From positions 1 through 64,000 of the forward strand of contig CAYJIR010000007.1 in assembly GCA_964370295.1 (NCBI GenBank): 64,000 bases of DNA, written 5' to 3'. The notes under the pieces are model-generated. The model made no database searches and had not been told where the DNA came from. It saw nothing but the letters and a program-made list of their open reading frames with translations. Shown here piece by piece: positions 35,296-43,268 of this stretch. The position numbers and the translations under genes are program-made. Positions within the stretch are counted from its first letter, which is position 1, and each line of letters opens with the position of its first letter. Source of the stretch: JAAYCI01 sp964370295 (GTDB lineage Bacteria > Bacillota > Clostridia > Oscillospirales > Ruminococcaceae).

Positions 35296-36045
35296 TTATA
35301 GAATGTTGGCGATGGCTCTGCCATGCAAGGCAAGTTCTTGTTTTAGACGCTCCATAGAGCTGTTAACCACTAGTTTTGCCGGAAAATCAAGTTCGTGTAA
35401 TAAATCCAATGCCCAGCCATAATTTTCGAAATCATAAATGGAATGGGCATCAGAACAAACCGCAATTTTAGCCCCAAAACGCTGACAACACAAAAGTAAT
35501 TCTTGCAAATTTTCCTTGCAATCACCACGAACTTGCGGCGAATTTCCGTTGATTTCCACCACTTTATTGTGTTTTGCAAACTGTGGTATCACACGTGCAT
35601 AATCAAATTTCCAATACTCTTCTTCGCAGTGGCCGATCATGTCTACATAAGGATTTTCGGCCACGCCAAGCCAAAGTTTTGTCACCTCGTCTTGGCTTAG
35701 CTTTGGCATACATTCTCTATGAATCGATGCGATAACCCAATCCAATTGTTTTAAGATATCTATGTTTAAATCGAGGTTGCCATCTATGTCTATCACATTG
35801 GCCTCTGCGCCTTTTAACAAAATAAAATCTTTTTCTATGGCGGAAGGCATGCGCAGCAAATTAAAAAAATACCACTTGTGTGGGGCGTCTGAAACAGCCG
35901 GGGCATGTTCTGTGACGGCCATGGCCCTAAGCTGCAAGGCATGTGCTCTGTCTGTCATTTCTTTTAATGTGGAAAAAGCATGGGTCGAAACCATGGTATG
36001 GGTGTGTAAATCGGCCACAATTTGTATGGGTTGTGTATGGTTCAC
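35296..36045 (-). CDS. PHP-domain phosphoesterase (YcdX-like)
   Basis: A 249-residue metal-dependent phosphatase of the PHP family. Metal-site motifs are ADLHTHTMVSTHAFSTLKE (11-29), VTEHAPAVSD near 44, ASIHRECMP near 113, MIGHCEEEYWKFD near 147 and VCSDAHS near 195. YcdX-type proteins hydrolyse phosphate esters, but the physiological substrate is unsettled. The start is GTG, sharing its first base with the hprK stop (TAGTG). The order hprK-PHP-murB suggests a place in the murB/whiA operon. Confidence 0.9.
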   Translation of the reverse strand: MNHTQPIQIVADLHTHTMVSTHAFSTLKEMTDRAHALQLRAMAVTEHAPAVSDAPHKWYFFNLLRMPSAIEKDFILLKGAEANVIDIDGNLDLNIDILKQLDWVIASIHRECMPKLSQDEVTKLWLGVAENPYVDMIGHCEEEYWKFDYARVIPQFAKHNKVVEINGNSPQVRGDCKENLQELLLCCQRFGAKIAVCSDAHSIYDFENYGWALDLLHELDFPAKLVVNSSMERLKQELALHGRAIANIL

Positions 36046-36995
36046 TATAATTTAACCTCTTCTGCTTGGGGGATATCATTGGTTAGGCCCAGTTGGTTAA
36101 ACAATTCAAAGGCCGCATTATAACCCATGGCTTTTTGACGATTGTTTAATGCCGCAATTTCAATGATAACCGCTAAATTGCGTCCGGGCATCACCGGGAT
36201 AACAGTGAGTGGGATTTTAAGCCCCAAAATGTCAATGGTGTTATTTTCAAGACCGGTTCGGCTATAATTTTTATGTTTATTCCATGGTTCAAGCTCTACC
36301 ACCAAATCAATGTTTTCAGTTTTTTTCACAGCACCTGCGCCGAAAATTCGTCCTACATTGATGATACCCACCCCTCGCAATTCAATGAAATGGCGAATAT
36401 TTTCAGGGGCTTGGCCATATATAGTGCGGTTAGATACTCGGCGTAGTTCCACGGCATCGTCTGCAATAAGACGGTGGCCGCGTTTTAAAAGTTCTACAGC
36501 TGTTTCACTTTTTCCAACGCCCGATTCACCCAAAATAAGCACACCTTCGCCATACACTTCCACCAAAACCCCATGGCGTGTTACGCGCTGTGCAAGTTCT
36601 ACACTTAAAAGCGAGAGAACGGCATTCATTAAAACCGTGGTCGATTCTGCCGATCCAAGTACAGGCACGGCATATTTTTCGGCCAATTCTAACATTTCAT
36701 CAAAAGGTTGTGTATCACCCGTTATAATAATGGCAGGTGGCTTGGTTTTAAATAAAACTTTAAGACGCATATATCGCATTTCTTCTGAGCGCTCTCGCAA
36801 ATACCCCAGTTCTGCATTGCCCAAAATTTGAATTCGGTTGGTGTCAAAAAATTCTTCGTAACCCGAAAGCAAAAAAGCAGGGCGGTTTATCTCCGGGGCC
36901 GTTATTTTTATTTCCTGTAGGTCACACGGAAGATGGAACGGTGTCAAGCCCAATTCGTTTACAAGAACAGAAAGCGATACATCGTAGTTTGGCAT
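36045..36995 (-). CDS. hprK: HPr kinase/phosphorylase
   Basis: A 316-residue bifunctional enzyme that phosphorylates and dephosphorylates HPr on Ser46, the central switch of firmicute carbon catabolite control. The N-terminal domain covers about 1-130; the catalytic domain has Walker A GESGVGKSETAVELLKRGH near 155-173, ADDAVELRR near 177, and the HPrK/P signature ELRGVGIINVGRIFGAGAV near 205. A TTG one codon upstream could start it, but ATG at 36995 with GGAGGGA is preferred. Confidence 0.96.
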   Translation of the reverse strand: MPNYDVSLSVLVNELGLTPFHLPCDLQEIKITAPEINRPAFLLSGYEEFFDTNRIQILGNAELGYLRERSEEMRYMRLKVLFKTKPPAIIITGDTQPFDEMLELAEKYAVPVLGSAESTTVLMNAVLSLLSVELAQRVTRHGVLVEVYGEGVLILGESGVGKSETAVELLKRGHRLIADDAVELRRVSNRTIYGQAPENIRHFIELRGVGIINVGRIFGAGAVKKTENIDLVVELEPWNKHKNYSRTGLENNTIDILGLKIPLTVIPVMPGRNLAVIIEIAALNNRQKAMGYNAAFELFNQLGLTNDIPQAEEVKL

Positions 36996-37096
36996 CAATT
37001 ATCCCTCCGCATTAAAAGCTGTTTGTTGGCTGCCATGATAAAATAGAGCTATCTTTTGTAGGTTTAATTATACAATAAAATCCAATGTTACGCAAT

Positions 37097-37292
37097 GTGC
37101 CCCTTGCAAGACAAGGCGCACCAGGCCGTCAATAAAGTGCCAATTGCGTCGTCAAACTGCAAAATGCCGCGGCAGTTACATATCAACTATATGCGCCTTT
37201 GCGGCATTTTTGGTTTCCTAGCACTTGGTACTTTCTTGCCGCCCTGTAGTTTTTTGACAGTCTGGTGCCCCTTGCAAGACACGGGGCATATC
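37097..37292. repeat. Approx. 195-bp structured element with terminal direct repeats and internal inverted repeats
   Basis: The hprK-pfk gap (36996-37293) has no gene. The sequence GTGCCCCTTGCAAGACA occurs at both ends in the same orientation (from about 37098 and from about 37266). Each copy folds on itself: GTGCCCCTTG-caaga-CAAGGCGCAC on the left and TGCCCCTTG-caaga-CACGGGGCA on the right. Inside, GCACCAGGCCGTCAA on the left is the near reverse complement of TTGACAGTCTGGTGC on the right, and AAATGCCGC pairs with GCGGCATTT across a central loop. The whole folds as an imperfect long inverted repeat like a MITE or REP pair. Confidence 0.65.
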
Positions 37293-37293
37293 A

Positions 37294-38370
37294 TTAGCCC
37301 AAAGACAGGCCCATTCTACGCGCCACAGAAATTAGCTCGCAATCCGGCGTAACCAATTTTGTTTTACCGGCCACCTCAGACAACGGGTTGCTAATAATAC
37401 AGTTGTTGCGCATGGCAACGGTTACACCATACTGCTCGTTTTCTACAAGTTGTGCGGCATGGGTACCAAACTGTGTGGCCAAAAGGCGATCGTAGGCAGA
37501 GGGCGTGCCGCCACGTTGGATATGCCCGGGCACGGCAAGGCGTGTTTGAAATCCGGTTTTGGCCTCTATTTCGTCGGTGATACGCTCGGATGCATTCAAA
37601 TATCCTGCTTTTTTTCTTTTTTCCATCCATTCTTTACGTTTCATTTCGCTTTCATTCACATCGAAACAGCCCTCGGCCACTGCCAAAATAGAAAAGCTTT
37701 TTCCGGAAGCGTTTCGTTTTTCAATGGCTTTTACTATATTTTCAAGTTCGTATGGCATTTCGGGTATCAGAATGATATCGGCCCCACCGGCAATGCCACT
37801 GTATAAAGTGAGCCATCCTGCCTTGTTCCCCATCAGCTCTATCACCATCACGCGGTGATGGCTAGAGGCTGTGGTGTGTATGCGGTCTATCACTTCAGTG
37901 GCAATGTCTACTGCCGTATGAAAACCAAATGTGACGTCGGTTCCCCAGATATCATTGTCTATTGTTTTTGGCAGGCCAATAATGTTCAAACCTTCTTCGC
38001 TTAATAAATTGGCCGTTTTATGTGTGCCGTTCCCCCCAAGACATAACAGTGCATCAAGGCCGATGTCTGTGTAGGTTTTTTTCATTTCCAGCACTTTGTT
38101 TATGCCACTTTCCTCCACCACGCGCATCATTTTATAGGGTGTGCGTGCTGTGCCCAAAATGGTGCCTCCCCGCGTAAGCAGGTTGGAAAAATCTCCGGAT
38201 GTCATTTCGGTGTAATCGCCATTGATAAGCCCGGAAAACCCATTGCGTATGCCCACAATTTCAACATTGTTTCCCATACGTTCATAGAGAGCTTTTGCAG
38301 CGCCACGTATGGTGGCATTCAGGCCGGGGCAATCTCCGCCGGCAGTTAAAAGACCAATTCTTCTTTTCAA
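37294..38370 (-). CDS. Second 6-phosphofructokinase, G104/K124 type
   Basis: A 358-residue phosphofructokinase family protein distinct from the pfkA at 28784. It has LLTAGGDCPGLNATIRGA near residue 5, GGNGTHKTANLL near 103 and LPKTIDNDIWGTDVTFGFHTA near 121. The equivalent of E. coli Gly104 is kept (GGNGT), while Gly124 is replaced by Lys (PKTIDND). Diphosphate-using enzymes usually have Asp104 and Lys124; the mixed Gly104/Lys124 set is known in a clade reported to use ATP. The best start is TTG at 38370, ten bases after AAAGGAG; the upstream ATG at 38412 lacks a ribosome site. Donor and pathway role are uncertain. Confidence 0.85.
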   Translation of the reverse strand: MKRRIGLLTAGGDCPGLNATIRGAAKALYERMGNNVEIVGIRNGFSGLINGDYTEMTSGDFSNLLTRGGTILGTARTPYKMMRVVEESGINKVLEMKKTYTDIGLDALLCLGGNGTHKTANLLSEEGLNIIGLPKTIDNDIWGTDVTFGFHTAVDIATEVIDRIHTTASSHHRVMVIELMGNKAGWLTLYSGIAGGADIILIPEMPYELENIVKAIEKRNASGKSFSILAVAEGCFDVNESEMKRKEWMEKRKKAGYLNASERITDEIEAKTGFQTRLAVPGHIQRGGTPSAYDRLLATQFGTHAAQLVENEQYGVTVAMRNNCIISNPLSEVAGKTKLVTPDCELISVARRMGLSLG

Positions 38371-38443
38371 GAAAAACACGCTCCTTTCTTTTGTGGAAGC
38401 GATCTTAAACATGATTGTGTATATGTTGTATTCGGTTTATCTC

Positions 38444-38472
38444 ATCGTAGCCTCTTTTCACCTCTTTGTCAA
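38444..38472 (-). promoter_or_regulatory. Promoter of the second phosphofructokinase
   Basis: On the minus strand, a perfect -35 TTGACA (38467-38472) is followed after 17 bases by -10 TACGAT (38444-38449). It lies about 75 bases ahead of the TTG start and diverges from the T-box promoter. Confidence 0.6.
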
Positions 38473-38542
38473 TTAGAGAACAAGACAAGTGAAAGATAGG
38501 AGATTTTAATTTTGATTTTGTTCCTTTTGGGGGTGATTTTTC

Positions 38543-38571
38543 TTGACATTTTTTTTTTGCCATGTTATTCT
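38543..38571 (+). promoter_or_regulatory. Promoter of the T-box leader and trpB2
   Basis: A perfect -35 TTGACA (38543-38548), a 17-base spacer that is mostly T, and -10 TATTCT (38566-38571). It is placed so that transcription would begin just before the T-box stem I. Confidence 0.75.
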
Positions 38572-38589
38572 GAATTTATATCAAAAACC

Positions 38590-38846
38590 GTTGACTGGGA
38601 AGAGTAGCTTTTGAAGTGTGGAGAATAGAGAGCAACCTAAAGGTGGAAGGGTTGCCTTGCGCGCAAAAGTGAATGGACCCAAACAGGGTGGCCCGAAATT
38701 GCAAAAAGCAAGAGTAGTAGCCGACGGGGTGGCCAAACCCGTTATCAAGGTGGCGCACATCAAGTGTGTGTAAAGTGGGCGTTTTCGCCAATTTGGGTGG
38801 TACCGCAGGAGTTTCTCTTGTCCCTTTGTGGACAGGGGTTTTTTAT
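38590..38846 (+). promoter_or_regulatory. T-box riboswitch leader with tryptophan specifier UGG
   Basis: A T-box leader. Stem I has GGG (38597-38599) pairing with CCC (38678-38680) and CTTTTG (38608-38613) pairing with CAAAAG (38664-38669). Between them is a specifier loop whose 5' side reads AAGAGTAG and 3' side TGAATGGA, so the codon is TGG at 38674-38676, tryptophan. The distal arm has AGAGAGCAACC and AGGTGGAAGGGTTGCC. The conserved T-box GGGTGGTACCGC is at 38795-38806, and a terminator stem with six Ts follows at about 38813-38846. Uncharged tRNA(Trp) would be expected to stop termination and turn on trpB2. Confidence 0.93.
38813..38846 (+). terminator. T-box regulated terminator
   Basis: CTCTTGTCC pairs with GGACAGGGG (G-U pairs allowed), with a 6-base loop and a run of six Ts. 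It overlaps the region after the T-box sequence as the antiterminator model requires. Confidence 0.8.
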
Positions 38847-38973
38847 TGTTATAAAGGAGTTTTTTATGTATATGATGGTGAAACGATGGCGTTTTAATTT
38901 TGAATAATCAGCCAAATTAGCTACATACGACAAGAAGACACATATTATACAAAGACAATTAGGAGATAAAACC

Positions 38974-40341
38974 ATGAAATCGATTCCCTACAAAACCTAT
39001 CTGAATGAAAATCAGCTTCCACTGCAATGGTTGAATTTACGTGCGTTTATGAAAAAAAAGCCGGAACCACTTTTGCATCCGGGAACCAAACAAGCATTAA
39101 CTCAAAACGAGCTTGGTGCCATTTTTTGCAATGAACTGGCCAAACAAGAATTAGATGATACCACACCCTATATTGATATACCGCAAGGTATTTTAGATTA
39201 CTATAAAATGTATCGTCCCTCCCCTCTTATTCGTGCATATCAGCTAGAAAAAGTGCTGGGAACTCCTGCGAAAATTTACTATAAGTTTGAGGGCAACAAC
39301 ACCTCGGGAAGCCATAAGTTAAACAGCGCGGCGGCACAGGTGTATTATGCCAAGGAACAGGGTTTGGAATCTTTAGCCACCGAAACCGGAGCCGGACAAT
39401 GGGGTACTGCTCTTTCTATGGCCTGTGCCTTCTACGGTGTTGATTTAAATGTGTATATGGTAAGGGTGAGTTATGAACAAAAACCGTATCGCAAAGCAGT
39501 GATGGAAACTTATGGTGCCAATGTTATCGCAAGCCCTAGCGATACCACCAATGTGGGCCGCGCCATATTAAAAGAGCATCCCGGCACGGGTGGTAGCTTG
39601 GGCTGTGCCATTTCTGAAGCTGTGGAAAAGGCCGTTCAAACCGATAAATGCCGTTATGTACTGGGCTCTGTGCTCAACCAGGTGGTGTTGCATCAAAGTG
39701 TGATTGGCCTAGAGGCCAAAACCGCTATGGACGAGCTAGGTGAATATCCCGATACTATTATTGGCTGTGCCGGTGGTGGCTCAAACCTTGGTGGCTTAAT
39801 ATGTGCCTATATGAAAGACCGTCTTACCGGCGTGTCAAATCCGGAATTTATTGCTGTAGAACCGGCTTCTTGCCCCAGCTTAACACGTGGCCGCTATGCA
39901 TTTGATTTCTGCGATACAGGGCATATGACACCTCTTGCTAAAATGTACACCTTAGGTTCCGGCTTTATGCCGGCCCCTAACCATGCCGGTGGACTACGTT
40001 ATCATGGTATGGCACCGGTTTTATCCGAGCTGTACGCCCAAGGGCATATGCAAGCGCGCAGTGTAGAGCAAACCGCCGTTTTCGAAGCAGCCACATTATT
40101 TGCCAAGCATGAAGCCATTTTGCCTGCGCCTGAAAGCGCCCACGCCATTCGTGCCGCCATTGATGAGGCCTTAGCTTGCAAGGAAAGCGGCAAAGCAAAA
40201 ACCATTTTGTTTGGACTTACCGGTACTGGCTATTTCGACATGAAAGCGTATATGAGCTATAAAGAGGGTGAAATGCGCGATTTCATACCCACGGATGCAG
40301 AGTTGGAAGTGGGTTTCGCCACCCTGCCAAATATGGAATAA
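38974..40341 (+). CDS. trpB2: TrpB2-type tryptophan synthase beta chain
   Basis: A 455-residue PLP enzyme of the long TrpB2-like branch. The PLP lysine is K115 in GSHKLNSA, with ATETGAGQWGTALS near 135-149 and the phosphate-binding GCAGGGSNLGG near 268. Trp operon TrpB1 is about 400 residues; this form has the extra N-terminal region and stands without trpA. TrpB2 proteins can make tryptophan from indole and serine, so it may salvage indole. AGGAG lies 8 bases before the start. Its own T-box (UGG specifier) directly supports a tryptophan role. Confidence 0.92.
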   Translation: MKSIPYKTYLNENQLPLQWLNLRAFMKKKPEPLLHPGTKQALTQNELGAIFCNELAKQELDDTTPYIDIPQGILDYYKMYRPSPLIRAYQLEKVLGTPAKIYYKFEGNNTSGSHKLNSAAAQVYYAKEQGLESLATETGAGQWGTALSMACAFYGVDLNVYMVRVSYEQKPYRKAVMETYGANVIASPSDTTNVGRAILKEHPGTGGSLGCAISEAVEKAVQTDKCRYVLGSVLNQVVLHQSVIGLEAKTAMDELGEYPDTIIGCAGGGSNLGGLICAYMKDRLTGVSNPEFIAVEPASCPSLTRGRYAFDFCDTGHMTPLAKMYTLGSGFMPAPNHAGGLRYHGMAPVLSELYAQGHMQARSVEQTAVFEAATLFAKHEAILPAPESAHAIRAAIDEALACKESGKAKTILFGLTGTGYFDMKAYMSYKEGEMRDFIPTDAELEVGFATLPNME

Positions 40342-40437
40342 GAAAAGATGATTTTCTGTAAAAAGGTGCCTAGACAGGAAAATGGGTGCATACCTTCTGT
40401 AAATACAGTTAAATTATAAAATATGATTTAAAATTTC

Positions 40438-40486
40438 AAAATATGCAGAGGGTTTAATTGGGAATATTAAATTTTCTGCATATTTT
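40438..40486 (+). terminator. Hairpin after trpB2, probable terminator
   Basis: Arms AAAATATGCAGA (40438-40449) and TCTGCATATTTT (40475-40486) are exact complements, with inner TTTAAT/ATTAAA also pairing. It lies about 97 bases after trpB2. The 40342-40731 gap has no gene. The stem is AT-rich, so termination strength is uncertain. Confidence 0.5.
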
Positions 40487-40598
40487 ATATTTTAGTTCAA
40501 AAGAATATAACACAGTGATAAGCGTAGTGGAATGTTGATGGCTATAAAACTTTGTATAAAATCATAGATAAGAATCACGATATTATTTTATCTTTAGC

Positions 40599-40627
40599 TT
40601 GATTCAATATATTTTTTCCTATATAAT
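40599..40627 (+). promoter_or_regulatory. Promoter of the diguanylate cyclase gene
   Basis: A -35 TTGATT (40599-40604), 17-base spacer and perfect -10 TATAAT (40622-40627), about 105 bases ahead of the start. Confidence 0.7.
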
Positions 40628-40731
40628 CATATTGGCAATCTAATTATATATTGCATGTTTTATTTAAAAATAGTATTAATATAGCTTTTATATATCGCTT
40701 AAATATCGCTTAAACTTACGGAGGCTTTGCT

Positions 40732-42408
40732 ATGTTGCTAGCCAACATTCCGCTTTTAAAGGTTCTTGTCTTTTTGTCTTTTTTTCTGCATGGTATTGCG
40801 GTTTACCGACTAATAGATTGTATTTTAATACGGCCAAAATACAAACAATACGCCCATATAATCATGGCGTTTGTTTATGCTACTTTAGGGGTTTTTGCCG
40901 TAAACTTTATGGCAACACAACCAGATTTGGTTTATGTTGTGTTGTTGGTGTTTTTAACATTAGATTTTATGCTGCGCTATATATATCCCAATTTTTTAAG
41001 TATATTGATGTGCTCATTTGCGGTCGCTTTGCATGTGATGGCATCTTTTGCCATTTCCCTTTCTATTTTTTCTTTGGCTACCCAGTTGCCCTATGCCATG
41101 CTATTGAACAGTAGCTATATTTACTTGATTATTTCGATTAATATGTTATTTTTATGCGGCTGCACGGTTTTTGTTCGACGTGTTATCCCCCCTAAATATT
41201 ATGAATTAATTTGTCGCAACCGAGAACAAATTAGTTTTTTGATTATTTTACTGGGAATATTTGTTTTTTATATGGCCGTAAACACCATTTTCTTTTCCTA
41301 TGAAACCGTCAGTATTTCTTTGCTAGTAAATGAGATTATTATTTCTCTGGTAATGCTATTTGGCACATATTTAGGGTTGTTTTTTCTTATTCGTATCAAT
41401 TTGCTGCAAGAGTACAAAGAAAAATCGGAAACATTAGAGCAAGAACAAGCACGTGACAAACAATATAAAGAAATGATACTAAGTGATACCTTAATAAGCT
41501 ATGAATTGAATTGCAACCAAAATAAATTATATAAACTTTCGGAAGGCGGCAAAGAATGTTTTATTGGCGAGCATAAACTTTCTTACAGTGCTATCATGGA
41601 TGATCTGATAGAAAACAAAATCTACCATGAAGATAAAAAACTGTTTGCAGAAACCATGATGCCCGAACACCTAATAAAGGCCCACCAGCAAGGCCAAGAC
41701 GAAATCGTATTAGAGTATCGCCGCCGTAGAGACAACCATGATTTTGGTTGGGTGCGCACGATCATCACCACAGCACAAGACGCACAAACAGGCGATATTA
41801 CGGCTGTTGTTCTGGTTAAAGATATCGATGTGGAAAAACAAAATCAAATTAACCTACAACACCGGGCCGAGCGAGACTCTCTCACCGGGGCCTATAATAA
41901 AGCGATGGTACAAAAAAGTATTTCTAACTCTTTAGAAGAAGACAGTCAAGGTGTTCTTTTGATATTAGACGTGGACGATTTTAAACATGTGAATGACGAA
42001 ATGGGTCATTTATATGGAGATGCTGTTTTGTGCAAGTTGGTAAAAATAGTGAAAACCACTTTTCGCGGTGAAGACCTTGTTGGGCGTGTGGGTGGCGACG
42101 AATTTATAATTTTTATGCGCAACAACACTTTGGAACCTACCGTTTTGCAAAAAGCAGATTCACTGTGCAAAAAGATTGATAGCACCAGTATGTGGGATGG
42201 TAAATCTGCTTGCCACGTCTCATGCAGTGTGGGCATAGCCATTGCGCCACAACATGGTATCCATTTTGATCATCTGTATCATCATGCAGATATCGCCTTA
42301 TATAGTGCTAAAAATAAGGGTAAAAACACCTATAGTCTTTATCAAGGGAAAAACAAGACACAAATGGGTACAAAGCACACTTCCATAGATAGTGATGCAC
42401 GCCCTTAG
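40732..42408 (+). CDS. Membrane-bound diguanylate cyclase (GGDEF)
   Basis: A 558-residue sensor enzyme. About seven hydrophobic segments fill residues 1-230, a short coiled stretch follows, a PAS-like region with YRRRRDNHDFGWVRTIITT lies at about 250-375, and a GGDEF domain at about 390-545. The active site is a complete GGDEF at about residue 453, and an RxxD inhibitory site (RGED) lies five residues before it, so the cyclase is predicted to be active and product-inhibited. GGAGG precedes the ATG. The sensory input is unknown; no EAL or PilZ gene is nearby. Confidence 0.92.
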   Translation: MLLANIPLLKVLVFLSFFLHGIAVYRLIDCILIRPKYKQYAHIIMAFVYATLGVFAVNFMATQPDLVYVVLLVFLTLDFMLRYIYPNFLSILMCSFAVALHVMASFAISLSIFSLATQLPYAMLLNSSYIYLIISINMLFLCGCTVFVRRVIPPKYYELICRNREQISFLIILLGIFVFYMAVNTIFFSYETVSISLLVNEIIISLVMLFGTYLGLFFLIRINLLQEYKEKSETLEQEQARDKQYKEMILSDTLISYELNCNQNKLYKLSEGGKECFIGEHKLSYSAIMDDLIENKIYHEDKKLFAETMMPEHLIKAHQQGQDEIVLEYRRRRDNHDFGWVRTIITTAQDAQTGDITAVVLVKDIDVEKQNQINLQHRAERDSLTGAYNKAMVQKSISNSLEEDSQGVLLILDVDDFKHVNDEMGHLYGDAVLCKLVKIVKTTFRGEDLVGRVGGDEFIIFMRNNTLEPTVLQKADSLCKKIDSTSMWDGKSACHVSCSVGIAIAPQHGIHFDHLYHHADIALYSAKNKGKNTYSLYQGKNKTQMGTKHTSIDSDARP

Positions 42409-42441
42409 TACAAAATTGCCAGCCGAAATGGAGGGCCTTTT

Positions 42442-43251
42442 ATGGAATTCTCTTCCCTGCTATTTGCCTTTTCGCTTACGCTATTTGCCGGTCTTTCTAC
42501 TGGCATTGGCAGTGCCCTTTCTCTTTTAAGCAATAAAACCAACCCACGTTTTCTTTCTGTGGCTTTGGGGTTTTCTGCCGGGGTAATGTTGTATGTTTCT
42601 TTTGTGGAAATTTTGGCCAAGGCCAACGACGAACTGGTGGCCATTTATGGCGAACGTGTGGGTTCTTGGGCCGCTGTAGGTGGCTTTTTCGTTGGCATTG
42701 TCCTGATTGCTCTTATCGACCGCCTGGTTCCCTCTGCCGAAAATCCGCACGAAATCCATACGGTAGAAGAAATGGACGGCAAAAGTGATGAACATAAAAA
42801 AAATTTAATGCGCATGGGCCTGTTCACTGCGCTTGCGCTTGCTATCCACAATTTTCCCGAGGGGCTTGCCACTTTCACGGCAGCATTGCAAGACCCCAGC
42901 CTTGGCATCCCTATTGCCATTGCCATTGCCATTCACAATATCCCAGAAGGCATTGCCGTGGCCGTACCTATTTTCTACGCCACCGGCAGCAAGAAAAAAG
43001 CCTTTCGCCTTTCCTTTTTATCCGGCCTTGCCGAGCCCGTGGGTGCCTTGGTTGGGTATTTGGTTTTGTATCCGTTTTTAAATGAGGCTATATTTGGTTT
43101 TGTGTTTGCCGCTGTGGCAGGAATTATGGTTTATATCAGCTTAGACGAACTACTGCCCGCGGCACGAGAGTTTGCCGAGCATCACTTGGCCATTTATGGG
43201 CTGGTGGCCGGCATGGCTGTTATGGCTGCAAGTTTATTATTGTTTATATAG
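42442..43251 (+). CDS. ZIP-family metal transporter, ZupT-like
   Basis: A 269-residue membrane transporter of divalent metals, with about eight hydrophobic helices. The metal-binding signatures HNFPEGLATF (helix 4, near 137) and HNIPEGIAVA (helix 5, near 170) are exact for the ZupT/GufA branch; the acidic EMDGKSDEHKKN loop near 112 separates helices 3 and 4. Zinc or iron uptake is likely. It lies 33 bases after the cyclase gene and 17 bases before nadE, so it could be co-transcribed with both. Confidence 0.9.
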   Translation: MEFSSLLFAFSLTLFAGLSTGIGSALSLLSNKTNPRFLSVALGFSAGVMLYVSFVEILAKANDELVAIYGERVGSWAAVGGFFVGIVLIALIDRLVPSAENPHEIHTVEEMDGKSDEHKKNLMRMGLFTALALAIHNFPEGLATFTAALQDPSLGIPIAIAIAIHNIPEGIAVAVPIFYATGSKKKAFRLSFLSGLAEPVGALVGYLVLYPFLNEAIFGFVFAAVAGIMVYISLDELLPAAREFAEHHLAIYGLVAGMAVMAASLLLFI

Positions 43252-43268
43252 ATTATAGGAGAACACAT

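Noticed and set aside
40342..40731. c-di-GMP riboswitch ahead of the diguanylate cyclase
   Set aside because: No GEMM-type aptamer core was seen; the region shows an AT-rich hairpin and a promoter only.
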